Shown: in pieces, positions 55,009 to 62,959 of the stretch
Layout: each line of letters opens with the position of its first letter
Position numbering within the stretch: the first letter of the stretch is position 1
DNA from: Caulobacter flavus
Lineage (GTDB): Bacteria; Pseudomonadota; Alphaproteobacteria; Caulobacterales; Caulobacteraceae
Assembly (NCBI RefSeq): GCF_003722335.1
Contig: NZ_CP026100.1
Span: 3,570,001-3,634,000, forward strand
Reading direction: 5' to 3'
Length of the DNA stretch: 64,000 nt
Position numbers and translations under genes: made by a program
Notes under the pieces: model-generated
Told to the model about the DNA's origin: nothing
The model's input: the letters and a program-made list of their open reading frames with translations, nothing else
The model's database searches: none

Positions 55009-55140
55009 ACCTGGGATTACTAGGTGTTGCATAGCGTCGGTTTGTCGCACGGTTTGTTGAGAATGCTTATCACCAAGAATTCCGCTATACATTTGTATTA
55101 CTAAGAGCCGTGTAGGTGTCCGTATTTTATTCAAATTCTC

Positions 55141-55169
55141 CTGACGGGTGAAACTGTACTAGCTACCCA
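55141..55169 (+). promoter_or_regulatory. Candidate housekeeping-type promoter of the fimbrial operon
   Basis: CTGACGG (55141-55147) and, 14 bases on, GCTACCCA (55162-55169) resemble the Caulobacter pattern TTGACG-N10-14-GCTANAWC. A small stem (AAGCTGGGG/CCCCGCTT, 55169-55195) follows. The assigned start would leave a leader of about 70 bases. Confidence 0.4.
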
Positions 55170-55210
55170 AGCTGGGGGATTTCAGGTCCCCGCTTCTCTG
55201 CAATCGTTCA

Positions 55211-55225
55211 TTAAGAACTTGTTAA
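55211..55225 (+). promoter_or_regulatory. CtrA-type box TTAA-N7-TTAA
   Basis: TTAA (55211-55214), 7 bases, TTAA (55222-55225) is the full CtrA consensus, lying 19 bases before the first fimbrial gene. If the promoter at 55141 is right, the box is downstream of the start point and would act as a block; otherwise it could lie at a second promoter's -35. Confidence 0.45.
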
Positions 55226-55244
55226 GAGAAACGGGATCTGGGAC

Positions 55245-55916
55245 ATGGCTGGCAAGCAACAGACGCTTCCTCGCGCCGTGCGCACCCAGCGCAAGCCGTC
55301 CTATAAGGACTGGTTACTTGGCGGGAGCTTGCTGGCGGGAATGATCCTCGCCGCCAGCGTGACGGAAAGCCGGGCTCAGGTTACGGCCTATGCCGGCGGG
55401 TCGCCGTCGAACATCGTGCTGTCCATTCCGGTTACGGCTTCCGTGGGCGGTCGCTGCGGCTTCTCGCCGGGCATGGCGCCCAGCGGTTCCACCGACGTGG
55501 GCGAGGTCAACAACGCCTTCTCGGCGGACTTCCCCTTCACCCTGCAGTGCACCGTGCCGTTCCGGGCGGCGGTGGTGTCGAGCAACGGCGGCCTGCTGGC
55601 CTCCAGCGTCACCCCGGCGACCGGCTACACCAACCTGGCGCCCTATCTGGTGGACCTGAACCTGGTCGGCGACGCCGGCGTCGGTTCGGTCAGCGCCACC
55701 TGCGACACGGGCGACCTGAAAAGCACCTCGGGCGCGACCTGCGGCTTCAAGGGGCCGGCGAGCGCCAGCCAGGGCCTGCGCCTGAACGGCGCTTCCTACG
55801 ACGTCTCCGGTTCGTACCTGCGGGTTCACCGCGCCGCCTACGCCGGCGCCCAGATCCTCGCGGCCGCCAACACCTATTCGGACTCGCTCACGGTGACGCT
55901 CAGCGTCTCGCCGTGA
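55245..55916 (+). CDS. Spore-coat-U (SCPU)-like secreted fimbrial subunit, first gene of operon
   Basis: The 223-residue protein has a basic N-terminus and a membrane-type signal (about 23-45). The fimbrial subunit-like body has Cys71 (VGGRCGFSPG), Cys102 (LQCTVPF), and two more cysteines (153, 166) not found in the siblings. The C-terminal strand ends DSLTVTLSVSP. It fits the SCPU domain family used as pilins by archaic chaperone-usher systems. It differs from the six following paralogues and is separated from them by a 115-base gap with a hairpin, so it may be the major or the first-assembled subunit. The start has only a weak ribosome binding site. Confidence 0.8.
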   Translation: MAGKQQTLPRAVRTQRKPSYKDWLLGGSLLAGMILAASVTESRAQVTAYAGGSPSNIVLSIPVTASVGGRCGFSPGMAPSGSTDVGEVNNAFSADFPFTLQCTVPFRAAVVSSNGGLLASSVTPATGYTNLAPYLVDLNLVGDAGVGSVSATCDTGDLKSTSGATCGFKGPASASQGLRLNGASYDVSGSYLRVHRAAYAGAQILAAANTYSDSLTVTLSVSP

Positions 55917-55930
55917 CCCGCCTTCCGGGC

Positions 55931-55970
55931 CCGCTCCCCCGGCGGATCCGGCGTCTTTCAGGGGGAGGGG
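55931..55970 (+). promoter_or_regulatory. Intra-operon hairpin after the first subunit gene
   Basis: CCGCTCCCCC and GGGGGAGGGG pair at nine of ten positions with a 20-base loop between. There is no T-run. It sits in the only long gap of the fimbrial operon and could protect or terminate part of the message, changing the ratio of the first subunit to the rest. Confidence 0.4.
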
Positions 55971-56031
55971 GCGCAAGCCCCGGAACAAGCAGAAGTCGGC
56001 CTCGCCGACGCAAGACTTTGGGAGTGAAGAG

Positions 56032-56619
56032 ATGAAGAAGACGATCCTTCTCGGCGCCGCCGCCCTGCTGGGCCTGGCGATCGCCCCGGCCGCCATGGCC
56101 CAGACGGTCACCGGCACGGTCAACGTCACCGGCAGCGTGGCGGCCAAGTGCGTCGTCATCACCGGCGGCAGCGGCGGCACCTTCTCGGGTTCGATCCCGC
56201 TGGGCGAACTGGCCCAGGCCGACGGCACCCTGTCGACCACCCTGTCGGGCTCGACCAACGCCAGCCCCGGCGGCTCGACCCAGTTCCGCGTGAACTGCAA
56301 CAGCGCCGCGCCCAAGGTGACCCTCAGCTCGACCCGCCTGGCCCTGGCCCCCAGCGCCACCGCGCCGACCGGCTACACCGGCGTCATCGACTACACCGCG
56401 GCGCTGGACGCGGCCCTGGCCAACAGCACGACCCAGACGGTCAGCTACGTCACCGCCGCCGCCCTGCCGGCCGCCACGGTCCAGAGCCTGTCCAACAGCC
56501 TGGCCAACAGCGCCGGCAACCTGACGGTCAAGGCTTACGCCCTGAACACCGCCTCCGGCGCGCTGCTGATGGCCGGCAACTACTCGAGCACGATCTCGAT
56601 CACCATCGAGCCCTCGTGA
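56032..56619 (+). CDS. SCPU/fimbrial-like subunit paralogue 2
   Basis: The 195-residue protein has a signal peptide (MKKTILLGAAALLGLAIAPA to AMAQ, ~24). The body has Cys40 (VAAKCVVITG) and Cys89 (FRVNCNSAAP), the APTGYTGVIDYTAAL motif, and the C-terminal strand NYSSTISITIEPS. These features recur in the four following genes. GGGAGTGAAGAG precedes the ATG. It is probably a donor-strand-exchanged fibre subunit secreted through the usher at 60400. Confidence 0.82.
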   Translation: MKKTILLGAAALLGLAIAPAAMAQTVTGTVNVTGSVAAKCVVITGGSGGTFSGSIPLGELAQADGTLSTTLSGSTNASPGGSTQFRVNCNSAAPKVTLSSTRLALAPSATAPTGYTGVIDYTAALDAALANSTTQTVSYVTAAALPAATVQSLSNSLANSAGNLTVKAYALNTASGALLMAGNYSSTISITIEPS

Positions 56620-56644
56620 TCGGACGGAAAGAGGAGGAAGCGCC

Positions 56645-57208
56645 ATGCGTAGCAGCCTTCTCCTGACCGTCGCCGCGGCGAGCCTCGCGCTCGCCGCCGC
56701 CGCGGGGCAGGCCCAGGCCCAGAGCGTGACCGGCACGGTGCAGGTCAACGGAACGGTCGCCAACCGCTGCCTGTTCGTGACCGACAACGTGGTCCTGGAT
56801 CTGGGCGAGCTGTCGCTGCAGACCGGCGACGTCTCGGCCATCGGTCGGCTCGACGGCGTCAAGCTGACCAGCCGGACCGCCACGCTCAACGGCTGGTGCA
56901 ACGGCGTGTCGGCGACCATGGCCGTCGAGGCCCAGCCGATCTTCAACACCAGCTTCACCAGCACGGCCCCGACCGGGTTCGAGCGTCGGATCGACTACAC
57001 CGCCACCGCCACGGCTTCGCCCGGCAGCGGCTCGGTGGCCGCGTCCGACAGCACGCTCGCCTCCGGCGGCGGGGCGGCCAGCACCACCGGCATCTTCGCC
57101 AGCGACATCGTCGTCAGCTTCGCCGACGCGGCCACGCCGGCCGGCGGTCGGCTCGTCTCCGGGTCCTATTCGGGCTCGGTGGCGGTGACTTTGGCTCCGG
57201 CCACCTGA
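56645..57208 (+). CDS. SCPU/fimbrial-like subunit paralogue 3
   Basis: The 187-residue protein has a signal peptide to QAQAQ (~25). Cys41 (VANRCLFVTD) and Cys84 (NGWCNGVSA) match the paired-Cys pattern. The motif APTGFERRIDYTAT and the C-terminal strand SGSYSGSVAVTLAPAT are shared with its neighbours. The N-terminal SVTGTVQVNGTVANRC closely resembles TVTGTVNVTGSVAAKC of paralogue 2, so these two look like a recent pair. GAGGAGG is a strong ribosome binding site. It lies 25 bases after paralogue 2. Confidence 0.82.
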   Translation: MRSSLLLTVAAASLALAAAAGQAQAQSVTGTVQVNGTVANRCLFVTDNVVLDLGELSLQTGDVSAIGRLDGVKLTSRTATLNGWCNGVSATMAVEAQPIFNTSFTSTAPTGFERRIDYTATATASPGSGSVAASDSTLASGGGAASTTGIFASDIVVSFADAATPAGGRLVSGSYSGSVAVTLAPAT

Positions 57209-57224
57209 GGGGAGAAAGGTCGTC

Positions 57225-57812
57225 ATGATCCTGCACCGAACCTGCCTTGTCGGACTTGCGGCGACCGCTCTTCTCGCCCCGCTGGCCGGGGCGACCGGCG
57301 CCTGGGCCCAGGACCCCGTCCAGGGCGCCGTCGGGCTCGACGCCCAGGTCGCCCAGGTCTGCGTGCTGGGCGCGCCGAGCCCCGGCGCCCTGGCGCTGGG
57401 CCAGATTTCCGAGAGCTCCGGCGCCCGGGTGGGCCGGCTGGCGACCATCGCCAACCAGTCCATCCAGCTGCCCGGCACCTTCTGCAACTACGCTGGCGCG
57501 GCCCTGGCCATCTCGGCCTCGCCCCTGGCGGTGACCGGAACCACGACCCAGGCCGGCTTCGTCGGTTCGGTGGACTACACCTGCACGATCAGCGCCTGGG
57601 GCGCGACGTCGGCCACCGTCCGCACCAGCGCAGGCAGCACGTCCGGCGTCGGCTCGCCCTCGACCAGCAGCGCGCCGAAGGAGACGGACCTCACCCTGGT
57701 GGTCTCGGACTTCGCCACCGCCAGCGACAGCCAGCTGCAGCCGGGGTCCTACCTGGCGCTGGTCACCATCACGCTCGGGCCCGACGCGGGCCTGGCCGCC
57801 TCGGGGAGCTGA
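57225..57812 (+). CDS. SCPU/fimbrial-like subunit paralogue 4
   Basis: The 195-residue protein has a signal peptide to GAWAQ (~29). Cys46 (VAQVCVLGAP) and Cys87 (PGTFCNYAGA) are the conserved pair; an extra Cys120 occurs in DYTCTISAWG, where siblings have Ala. The motif QAGFVGSVDYTC and the ending PGSYLALVTITLGPD show the same fold. GGGGAGAAAGG precedes the ATG. Nothing indicates binding or adhesion specificity. Confidence 0.8.
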   Translation: MILHRTCLVGLAATALLAPLAGATGAWAQDPVQGAVGLDAQVAQVCVLGAPSPGALALGQISESSGARVGRLATIANQSIQLPGTFCNYAGAALAISASPLAVTGTTTQAGFVGSVDYTCTISAWGATSATVRTSAGSTSGVGSPSTSSAPKETDLTLVVSDFATASDSQLQPGSYLALVTITLGPDAGLAASGS

Positions 57813-57815
57813 GCC

Positions 57816-58382
57816 ATGCGGCGCGCCCTTCTTCTCATCGCCCTGGCGCCCCTGGCGGTCGCCGGCGCCGCGACGGCCCAGACCTACGGGCCTTCCGACA
57901 GCGTCGGGCCGATCCAGATCACCGCCACGGTGCCCAACAACATCTGCACGATCGGCGACCTTGGCGACGGCGACAACCTGTTCGACGTCGGAGTGATGAT
58001 CGACACGACCACGGGCCTGCTGCTGCCGAACCTGGCCGCGCCGCCCAAGGTGCTGACCGGCACGCAATGCGGCGCGCCCAGCCAGCTGTCGATCGCCGCT
58101 ACCCAGATGACGGCCCAGGCCTTCCTGACCGCGCCGCCCTCGGGCTTCTCGCGCGCGGTCGACTACACGGCCACGGCCTCGGGCTGGACCCCGGTGGACG
58201 CCAGCTATTCGACGGGCGCGGCGGCCAACGCCGGCGCGTCCCAGACCCGCGACAGCGGCGGCTCGGGCCAGATCACCATCAGCCTGTCGAACTTCGCCAC
58301 GTCCGGCGGACCCAGCCTGCGGCCGGTCGCCGACGACACCTACCAGGGGGCGATCGTCGTCACCCTGGCGGCGGCCAGCTGA
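57816..58382 (+). CDS. SCPU/fimbrial-like subunit paralogue 5
   Basis: The 188-residue protein has a signal peptide to ATAQ (~22). Cys44 (NNICTIGDLG) and Cys85 (GTQCGAPSQ) form the likely disulfide. The motif PPSGFSRAVDYTATASGW is the clearest copy of the family signature. The C-terminus YQGAIVVTLAAAS is a donor-strand-like segment. It starts three bases after the previous stop, so the genes are translationally linked. Confidence 0.8.
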   Translation: MRRALLLIALAPLAVAGAATAQTYGPSDSVGPIQITATVPNNICTIGDLGDGDNLFDVGVMIDTTTGLLLPNLAAPPKVLTGTQCGAPSQLSIAATQMTAQAFLTAPPSGFSRAVDYTATASGWTPVDASYSTGAAANAGASQTRDSGGSGQITISLSNFATSGGPSLRPVADDTYQGAIVVTLAAAS

Positions 58383-58395
58383 GGGGGAGGGCGTC

Positions 58396-59010
58396 ATGAC
58401 CAGAACCAACCGCTTCAAGGCCGCCGTCCTCGCCGGAGCCTCGGCCGTGACCCTGCTGCTGCTGGCCCAGATGGCCCGCGCGCAGGACGACGACAACTCC
58501 CGCGACTTCGTGGTCCGCGGGCAGGTGCCGAAGGTCTGCACCATCGCCTCGCCGACCATCGGCGCGGGCCAGGTGGTCAACTTCCTCAGCCTGACCGGCG
58601 GCACGCTGCAGGTCGACCAGCTGACCGACCCGGTCACCTTGTCGACCCGCGCCGCCTCGGCCCAGGTCAACTTCGCGGCGGTGTGCAACTACGCCCATCA
58701 GATCATGCTCGAGAGCCAGAACAACGGCCTGTGGCGCTCGGAACTGGGCCTGACCCCGGCGCCGACCGGCTTCAGCGACGCGGTGCCCTACACCGCGACC
58801 CTGGCCTGGGGCCCGGTCAACAGCCGCTTCGAGGCCGACGCCAGCGCCCGCCGCATCCGCGACAGCGCCCAGCTGGTCGACCAGCCAGTCGTCGGCGACG
58901 TGACCCTGCGGCTGGATATCCAGCCCGGCGCCACGAACCTGCAGACCAACGCGCCGCTGGTGTCCGGGGTCTACCGCGACACGCTGCGCCTGACGGTGGA
59001 ACCCCAATGA
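58396..59010 (+). CDS. SCPU/fimbrial-like subunit paralogue 6
   Basis: The 204-residue protein has a signal peptide to RAQ (~30). Cys48 (VPKVCTIASP) and Cys97 (AAVCNYAHQI) are the conserved pair. The motif APTGFSDAVPYTATLAW and the ending GVYRDTLRLTVEPQ match the set. Its second Cys region (CNYAH) is close to paralogues 4 and 7 (CNYAG, CNSAH). GGGGAGGG lies before the ATG, and its stop overlaps the next start (ATGA). Confidence 0.8.
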   Translation: MTRTNRFKAAVLAGASAVTLLLLAQMARAQDDDNSRDFVVRGQVPKVCTIASPTIGAGQVVNFLSLTGGTLQVDQLTDPVTLSTRAASAQVNFAAVCNYAHQIMLESQNNGLWRSELGLTPAPTGFSDAVPYTATLAWGPVNSRFEADASARRIRDSAQLVDQPVVGDVTLRLDIQPGATNLQTNAPLVSGVYRDTLRLTVEPQ

Positions 59011-59582
59011 AGACCGTCCTTTTCCTCGCTGCCGCCGCGACGATGGGCGTCGCCGCCGCCGCTTCGGCCCAGACGCTCCCCACGGGCGACGAGGCTGCGA
59101 GCCAGCTCGAACTGATCGGCCAGGCGCCCAGCGCCTGCGTGCTGTCGCCGCCCTCCGCGGCCGCCGGCGCCAACACCAGCTTCGCCGCCCAGGGCGGCCA
59201 GGCCGGGGTGGTGCGCTTCACCCAGTTCGTCGACCCCCAGACCGCCCAGCCGCGCGACGCCTCGATCAGCCTGGCCTTCCCGGTGGTCTGCAACTCGGCC
59301 CACCGCCTGGTGGTGCGCACCGACGGCGCGGGCATGGCCCGCGTGGGCGGCGGCGCGGCCGCCCCGGGGTTCCGCGACCGCCTCGACTTCCAGCTGACGG
59401 CCGACTGGGCCGGAACCAGCGCGTCGGGGACGAGCGCGGTGACCACCCCGATCAACCTGGCGACCGCCAACGGCGCGGCCGGGCAGATGAACCTCGTCGT
59501 CGCCGTCACTGGCGGCGGGGCGCCCATGGTCGCCGGCGACTACGCCGGAACCCTCGTCGTCGAACTCGAGGCCCAGAACTGA
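59007..59582 (+). CDS. SCPU/fimbrial-like subunit paralogue 7
   Basis: The 191-residue protein has a signal peptide to ASAQ (~22). Cys44 (PSACVLSPPS) and Cys95 (PVVCNSAHRL) are the conserved pair. The AAPGFRDRLDFQLTADW segment corresponds to the DYTA motif but is the most divergent copy. The C-terminus GDYAGTLVVELEAQN is a strand-like end. ATG 59007 overlaps the stop of paralogue 6. It is the last small subunit before the chaperone gene. Confidence 0.8.
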   Translation: MKTVLFLAAAATMGVAAAASAQTLPTGDEAASQLELIGQAPSACVLSPPSAAAGANTSFAAQGGQAGVVRFTQFVDPQTAQPRDASISLAFPVVCNSAHRLVVRTDGAGMARVGGGAAAPGFRDRLDFQLTADWAGTSASGTSAVTTPINLATANGAAGQMNLVVAVTGGGAPMVAGDYAGTLVVELEAQN

Positions 59583-59624
59583 AGCTGAACTGAACGAACA
59601 GAATCCATGAGGAGCGGACACCGA

Positions 59625-60434
59625 ATGACTCGTTCGAAAACCTTCCGAGGGCGCTTGCTGGGGGCGGCGTGCGCCGGTCTCCTGGCGCTCGCGGGGCTGG
59701 CGGCGCAGGGGGCGCCGGGCCTGGGCGGGGGCGCCCTGGCCATGACCGTCCAGCCGGTCGTCATCGATCTGAAGCCGACCGGTCGGGGCATGTCCCAGAT
59801 CGTCACGGTGCAGAACACCTTCGCCAACCCGCTGCCGGTCGAGCTGCGCGCCGAGGAGCTGTCCTTCGACGAGAAGGGCGCTCATCCCAGCGACACCCCG
59901 ACCAACGACCTGCTGATCTTTCCGCCCCAAGCGGTGATCCAGCCGGGCGAGACCCAGTCGTTCCGGATCCAGTGGGTGGGCGATCCGGCCCTGGCGCAGA
60001 GCAAGCACTACTACGTCACCGTCGCCCAGATGCCGGTGAAGCTGCCGGAGGGCCAGTCGGCCATCCAGATTCTCTACAACTTCCAGGTCCTGGCCAGCGT
60101 CGCGCCCTCGGGCGGCAAGCCGGCCCTGGCCCTGTCCAAGAGCGAGATCGGCGCGGACGCCGACGGCAAGCCCGTCCCGGTGGTCTACGTCGCCAACACG
60201 TCCAACACGCACGGATACCTGTCCCGCGGAAAGCTGAAGATCATCGAGAAGGACGCCGCGGGCAAGGCGGTCTTCCAACGGACCATTCCCGGTCCGGAGA
60301 TCCAACAGACGATCGGCTTCGGCCTGATCGCCCCCGGCCAGACGCGGCGCATCGCCGTTCCCATCGAACTGCCCTTGACGGCGGCAGCAGGAGGCTCCCT
60401 TGAGGCCCAATTCTCGTCCGACGAAGGGCGCTAG
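59625..60434 (+). CDS. Periplasmic fimbrial chaperone (PapD/CsuC-like)
   Basis: The 269-residue protein has a signal peptide (to about residue 40) and two Ig-like domains. Domain 1 begins AMTVQPVVIDLKPTGRGMSQ with the alternating-hydrophobic strand PVELRAEELSFDEKG and the QSFRIQWVGDP strand used to hold subunits. Domain 2 begins near PALALSKSEIG. The conserved subunit-binding basic residues cannot be pinned with certainty. GGAG ten bases upstream supports ATG 59625 over 59607. Its 3' end overlaps the usher start by 35 bases. Confidence 0.9.
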   Translation: MTRSKTFRGRLLGAACAGLLALAGLAAQGAPGLGGGALAMTVQPVVIDLKPTGRGMSQIVTVQNTFANPLPVELRAEELSFDEKGAHPSDTPTNDLLIFPPQAVIQPGETQSFRIQWVGDPALAQSKHYYVTVAQMPVKLPEGQSAIQILYNFQVLASVAPSGGKPALALSKSEIGADADGKPVPVVYVANTSNTHGYLSRGKLKIIEKDAAGKAVFQRTIPGPEIQQTIGFGLIAPGQTRRIAVPIELPLTAAAGGSLEAQFSSDEGR

Positions 60435-62958
60435 GTCGCGCGCCTACCGCCGCTGGCTGATGGCGGGATGCCTGGCCGGCGCGGTCCCCTTCGCCGCCCC
60501 CTTGGCCGCCATGGCCGAGCCCATCCCCTACGCCATGCTGGCGGCGACCCAGGAGCCGACCAGCGCGCCCTCGGCCGGCGCGGCCACCGCGGCCGACGCC
60601 CGCCGGCAGCTGAACCCCACGGGTCGCGACGTGACCCTGACGGTGCCGCTGAAGGACGGCGAGTTCTATGTCGGCGACATGCCGCTGGCGATCTCGGCCG
60701 ACGGCCAGCTGTCGATGCCGTCCGACCGCCTGCTCAGCCTGGTCGCGCCGCTGCTCGACGCCCCGGCGGTCGGCGCCCTGCGCACGGCCCTGGCCGGACG
60801 CGGCACGGTCTCGCCCGAGGTGGTCGCCAGCGCCGGCATGACCATGACCTACGATCCTCGGGCGCTCGAGCTGCGGATGAACATCCCGCCCGAGCTGAAG
60901 GTCGTGCGCAGCCTGCAGGTCACGCCGATGGATCGCATGGGCCTTGGCTCATACGTCGCGCCGGCCGGCTTCAGCGGCTATCTCAACATCCGCGGCTCGG
61001 TCGACTACGTCGAGCAGGGCTTCGACGAGGGCCTCGGCGACCCGACCTTCCTGCTCGACAGCGCCGTGCGCCTGAACGGCCTGGTGTTCGAGAACGAGGC
61101 CGTCTGGCAGCCTGGCGGAAACGAGGACTTCCAGCGTCTGGGCACGCGCTTCGTCTATGACGACGTCAAGAACGTGCTGCGCTGGACCGCCGGCGACCTG
61201 CAGGCCGTCGGCCGGGGCTTCCAGGCCGCGCCCGACATGGCGGGGATCTCGATCTTCCGCTCCTACAGCGTGCTGCAGCCGCAGACGATCGCCCGCCCGC
61301 GCGGCCGCGAGAGCTTCACCCTGGCCCGGACCTCCGACGTCAGCGTGATCCTCAACAACCAGCTGACGCGGCGCATCCGCCTGGATCCTGGCCGCTACAA
61401 CGTGCGCGACTTCCCGTTCGCCCAGGGCGCCAACGACGTGCGCCTGGTCATCGAGGACGATACCGGCCGTCGCGAGACGCTGCAGTTCAACGTCTTCTTC
61501 GACCGCTCGCAACTGGATCCCGGACTGTCGGAGTTCGGCCTGTTCGCCGGCGTGAAGGCGCCGCTGCTGCTCGACGGCCCCGACTACACCGAGGAGTGGA
61601 CGGTCAGCGGCTTCTATCGTCGCGGCATTACCGACCGGGTGACCCTGGGCGTCAACGGCCAGGCCGACGACACCACCGTCATGATGGGCGCCGAGGGTCT
61701 GTTCGGCACCAAGATCGGTACGCTGGGCGTCGACTTCGCGTTGTCGCACATCGACACCTACGGCTCCGGCTATGCGGCGATCGTCAGCTTCCAGCGGCTG
61801 TTCCAGTTCGCCGGCGGCCGCGCCGACGCCCTGAACCTGTCGTTCGAGACCCGCAGCCGCGAGTTCGGCCCGGTCGGGACCTTCTTCCCCGACAACCGCT
61901 ACAACTACGAGATCGGGGTCGGCTATTCGCACGCCTTCAGCGACGCGATCTACGCCAGCTTCGACGGGCGGTATTCCAGCGGCCGCGACGAGTTCCCCGA
62001 CGCCAGCGCCTATCGCCTGGGCATGGGTTATCGCCTGACCTCGAACCTCGCGGTCACCGCCAACCTCATGTACGACGACGTGCCCGGGCGCCGCGAAACC
62101 TCGGCCCTGATCTCGCTGTCCTGGCAGTTCTCGAACAATTCGAGCCTGCGGGCCGAGTACGACGGTCGCGAGGACCGGACCCGGATCGCTTACCAGACGA
62201 TCCACGGCCAGGGCGTGGGCTCCTACAACGCCTTCGCCGAGGTCTCGCGCTCGCCCGACGACTCCGCCTTCAACGGCAGCGTCAACTACATCGCCAACCG
62301 GGCGGAGCTGGGCCTGTCGCACTTCCAGGCCTTCGACGGCCCGGACAACGGGCGCACCTCGCTGCGGGTCGGCACCTCGATCGGCTTCGCCGACGGCGCG
62401 GTCTCCGTGGGCCGGCCGGTCTACGACAGCTTCGCCATCGTCAAGGGCCACAAGAGCCTGAAGGGCGCGGACGTCGTCGTGAACCCGACCCCGTTCGGCT
62501 ACACCTCGAACACGGGCGAGTTGGGCACGGCGCTGGAAACCAACCTCGCCGCCTACGCCGAGCGCACCATCACCGTCGACGCGCCGAACGCGCCGGCCGG
62601 CTACGACCTCGGCTCCGGCTCGTTCCGGGTGTTCCCGCCGTATCGCTCGGGCTATCGCCTGGAGGTCGGTTCGGATTACTCGATCACGGCCATCGGCCGG
62701 CTGGTCGACGCCGACGGCGAGCCGCTGGCGCTGGTGTCGGGCCGCGCGGTCGAGGTCGCCCAGGGCGGCCCGGGCGCCGAGCCGATCACCATCTTCACCA
62801 ATCGCGTTGGCCGGTTCGGCGCTTCGGGGCTGCGCCCCGGTCGCTGGCGGCTCGAAATGGGGACGACGCCCCCGACGGTCTACTATCTCGACGTCCCGGC
62901 CAGCGCCGAGGGCTTCGTCAAGACCGGCGACCTCAAGCCCAGCGCGTCGGGAGGCTGA
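60400..62958 (+). CDS. Fimbrial outer-membrane usher (archaic chaperone-usher, CsuD-like)
   Basis: The 852-residue protein starts at TTG 60400, chosen because AGGAGG lies six bases before it; ATG 60460 would drop the first 20 residues. It has a signal peptide to about residue 40. A usher N-domain follows (DVTLTVPLKDGEFYVGDMPL), then barrel strands (RNGLVFENEAVWQPGGNED, GRYNVRDFPFAQGANDVRL) with the plug inside, and C-terminal domains (IFTNRVGRFGASGLRPGRW, TPPTVYYLDVP). It forms the pore through which chaperone-subunit complexes assemble into a fibre. The tip gene follows one base later. Confidence 0.92.
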   Translation: MRPNSRPTKGARSRAYRRWLMAGCLAGAVPFAAPLAAMAEPIPYAMLAATQEPTSAPSAGAATAADARRQLNPTGRDVTLTVPLKDGEFYVGDMPLAISADGQLSMPSDRLLSLVAPLLDAPAVGALRTALAGRGTVSPEVVASAGMTMTYDPRALELRMNIPPELKVVRSLQVTPMDRMGLGSYVAPAGFSGYLNIRGSVDYVEQGFDEGLGDPTFLLDSAVRLNGLVFENEAVWQPGGNEDFQRLGTRFVYDDVKNVLRWTAGDLQAVGRGFQAAPDMAGISIFRSYSVLQPQTIARPRGRESFTLARTSDVSVILNNQLTRRIRLDPGRYNVRDFPFAQGANDVRLVIEDDTGRRETLQFNVFFDRSQLDPGLSEFGLFAGVKAPLLLDGPDYTEEWTVSGFYRRGITDRVTLGVNGQADDTTVMMGAEGLFGTKIGTLGVDFALSHIDTYGSGYAAIVSFQRLFQFAGGRADALNLSFETRSREFGPVGTFFPDNRYNYEIGVGYSHAFSDAIYASFDGRYSSGRDEFPDASAYRLGMGYRLTSNLAVTANLMYDDVPGRRETSALISLSWQFSNNSSLRAEYDGREDRTRIAYQTIHGQGVGSYNAFAEVSRSPDDSAFNGSVNYIANRAELGLSHFQAFDGPDNGRTSLRVGTSIGFADGAVSVGRPVYDSFAIVKGHKSLKGADVVVNPTPFGYTSNTGELGTALETNLAAYAERTITVDAPNAPAGYDLGSGSFRVFPPYRSGYRLEVGSDYSITAIGRLVDADGEPLALVSGRAVEVAQGGPGAEPITIFTNRVGRFGASGLRPGRWRLEMGTTPPTVYYLDVPASAEGFVKTGDLKPSASGG

Positions 62959-62959
62959 C

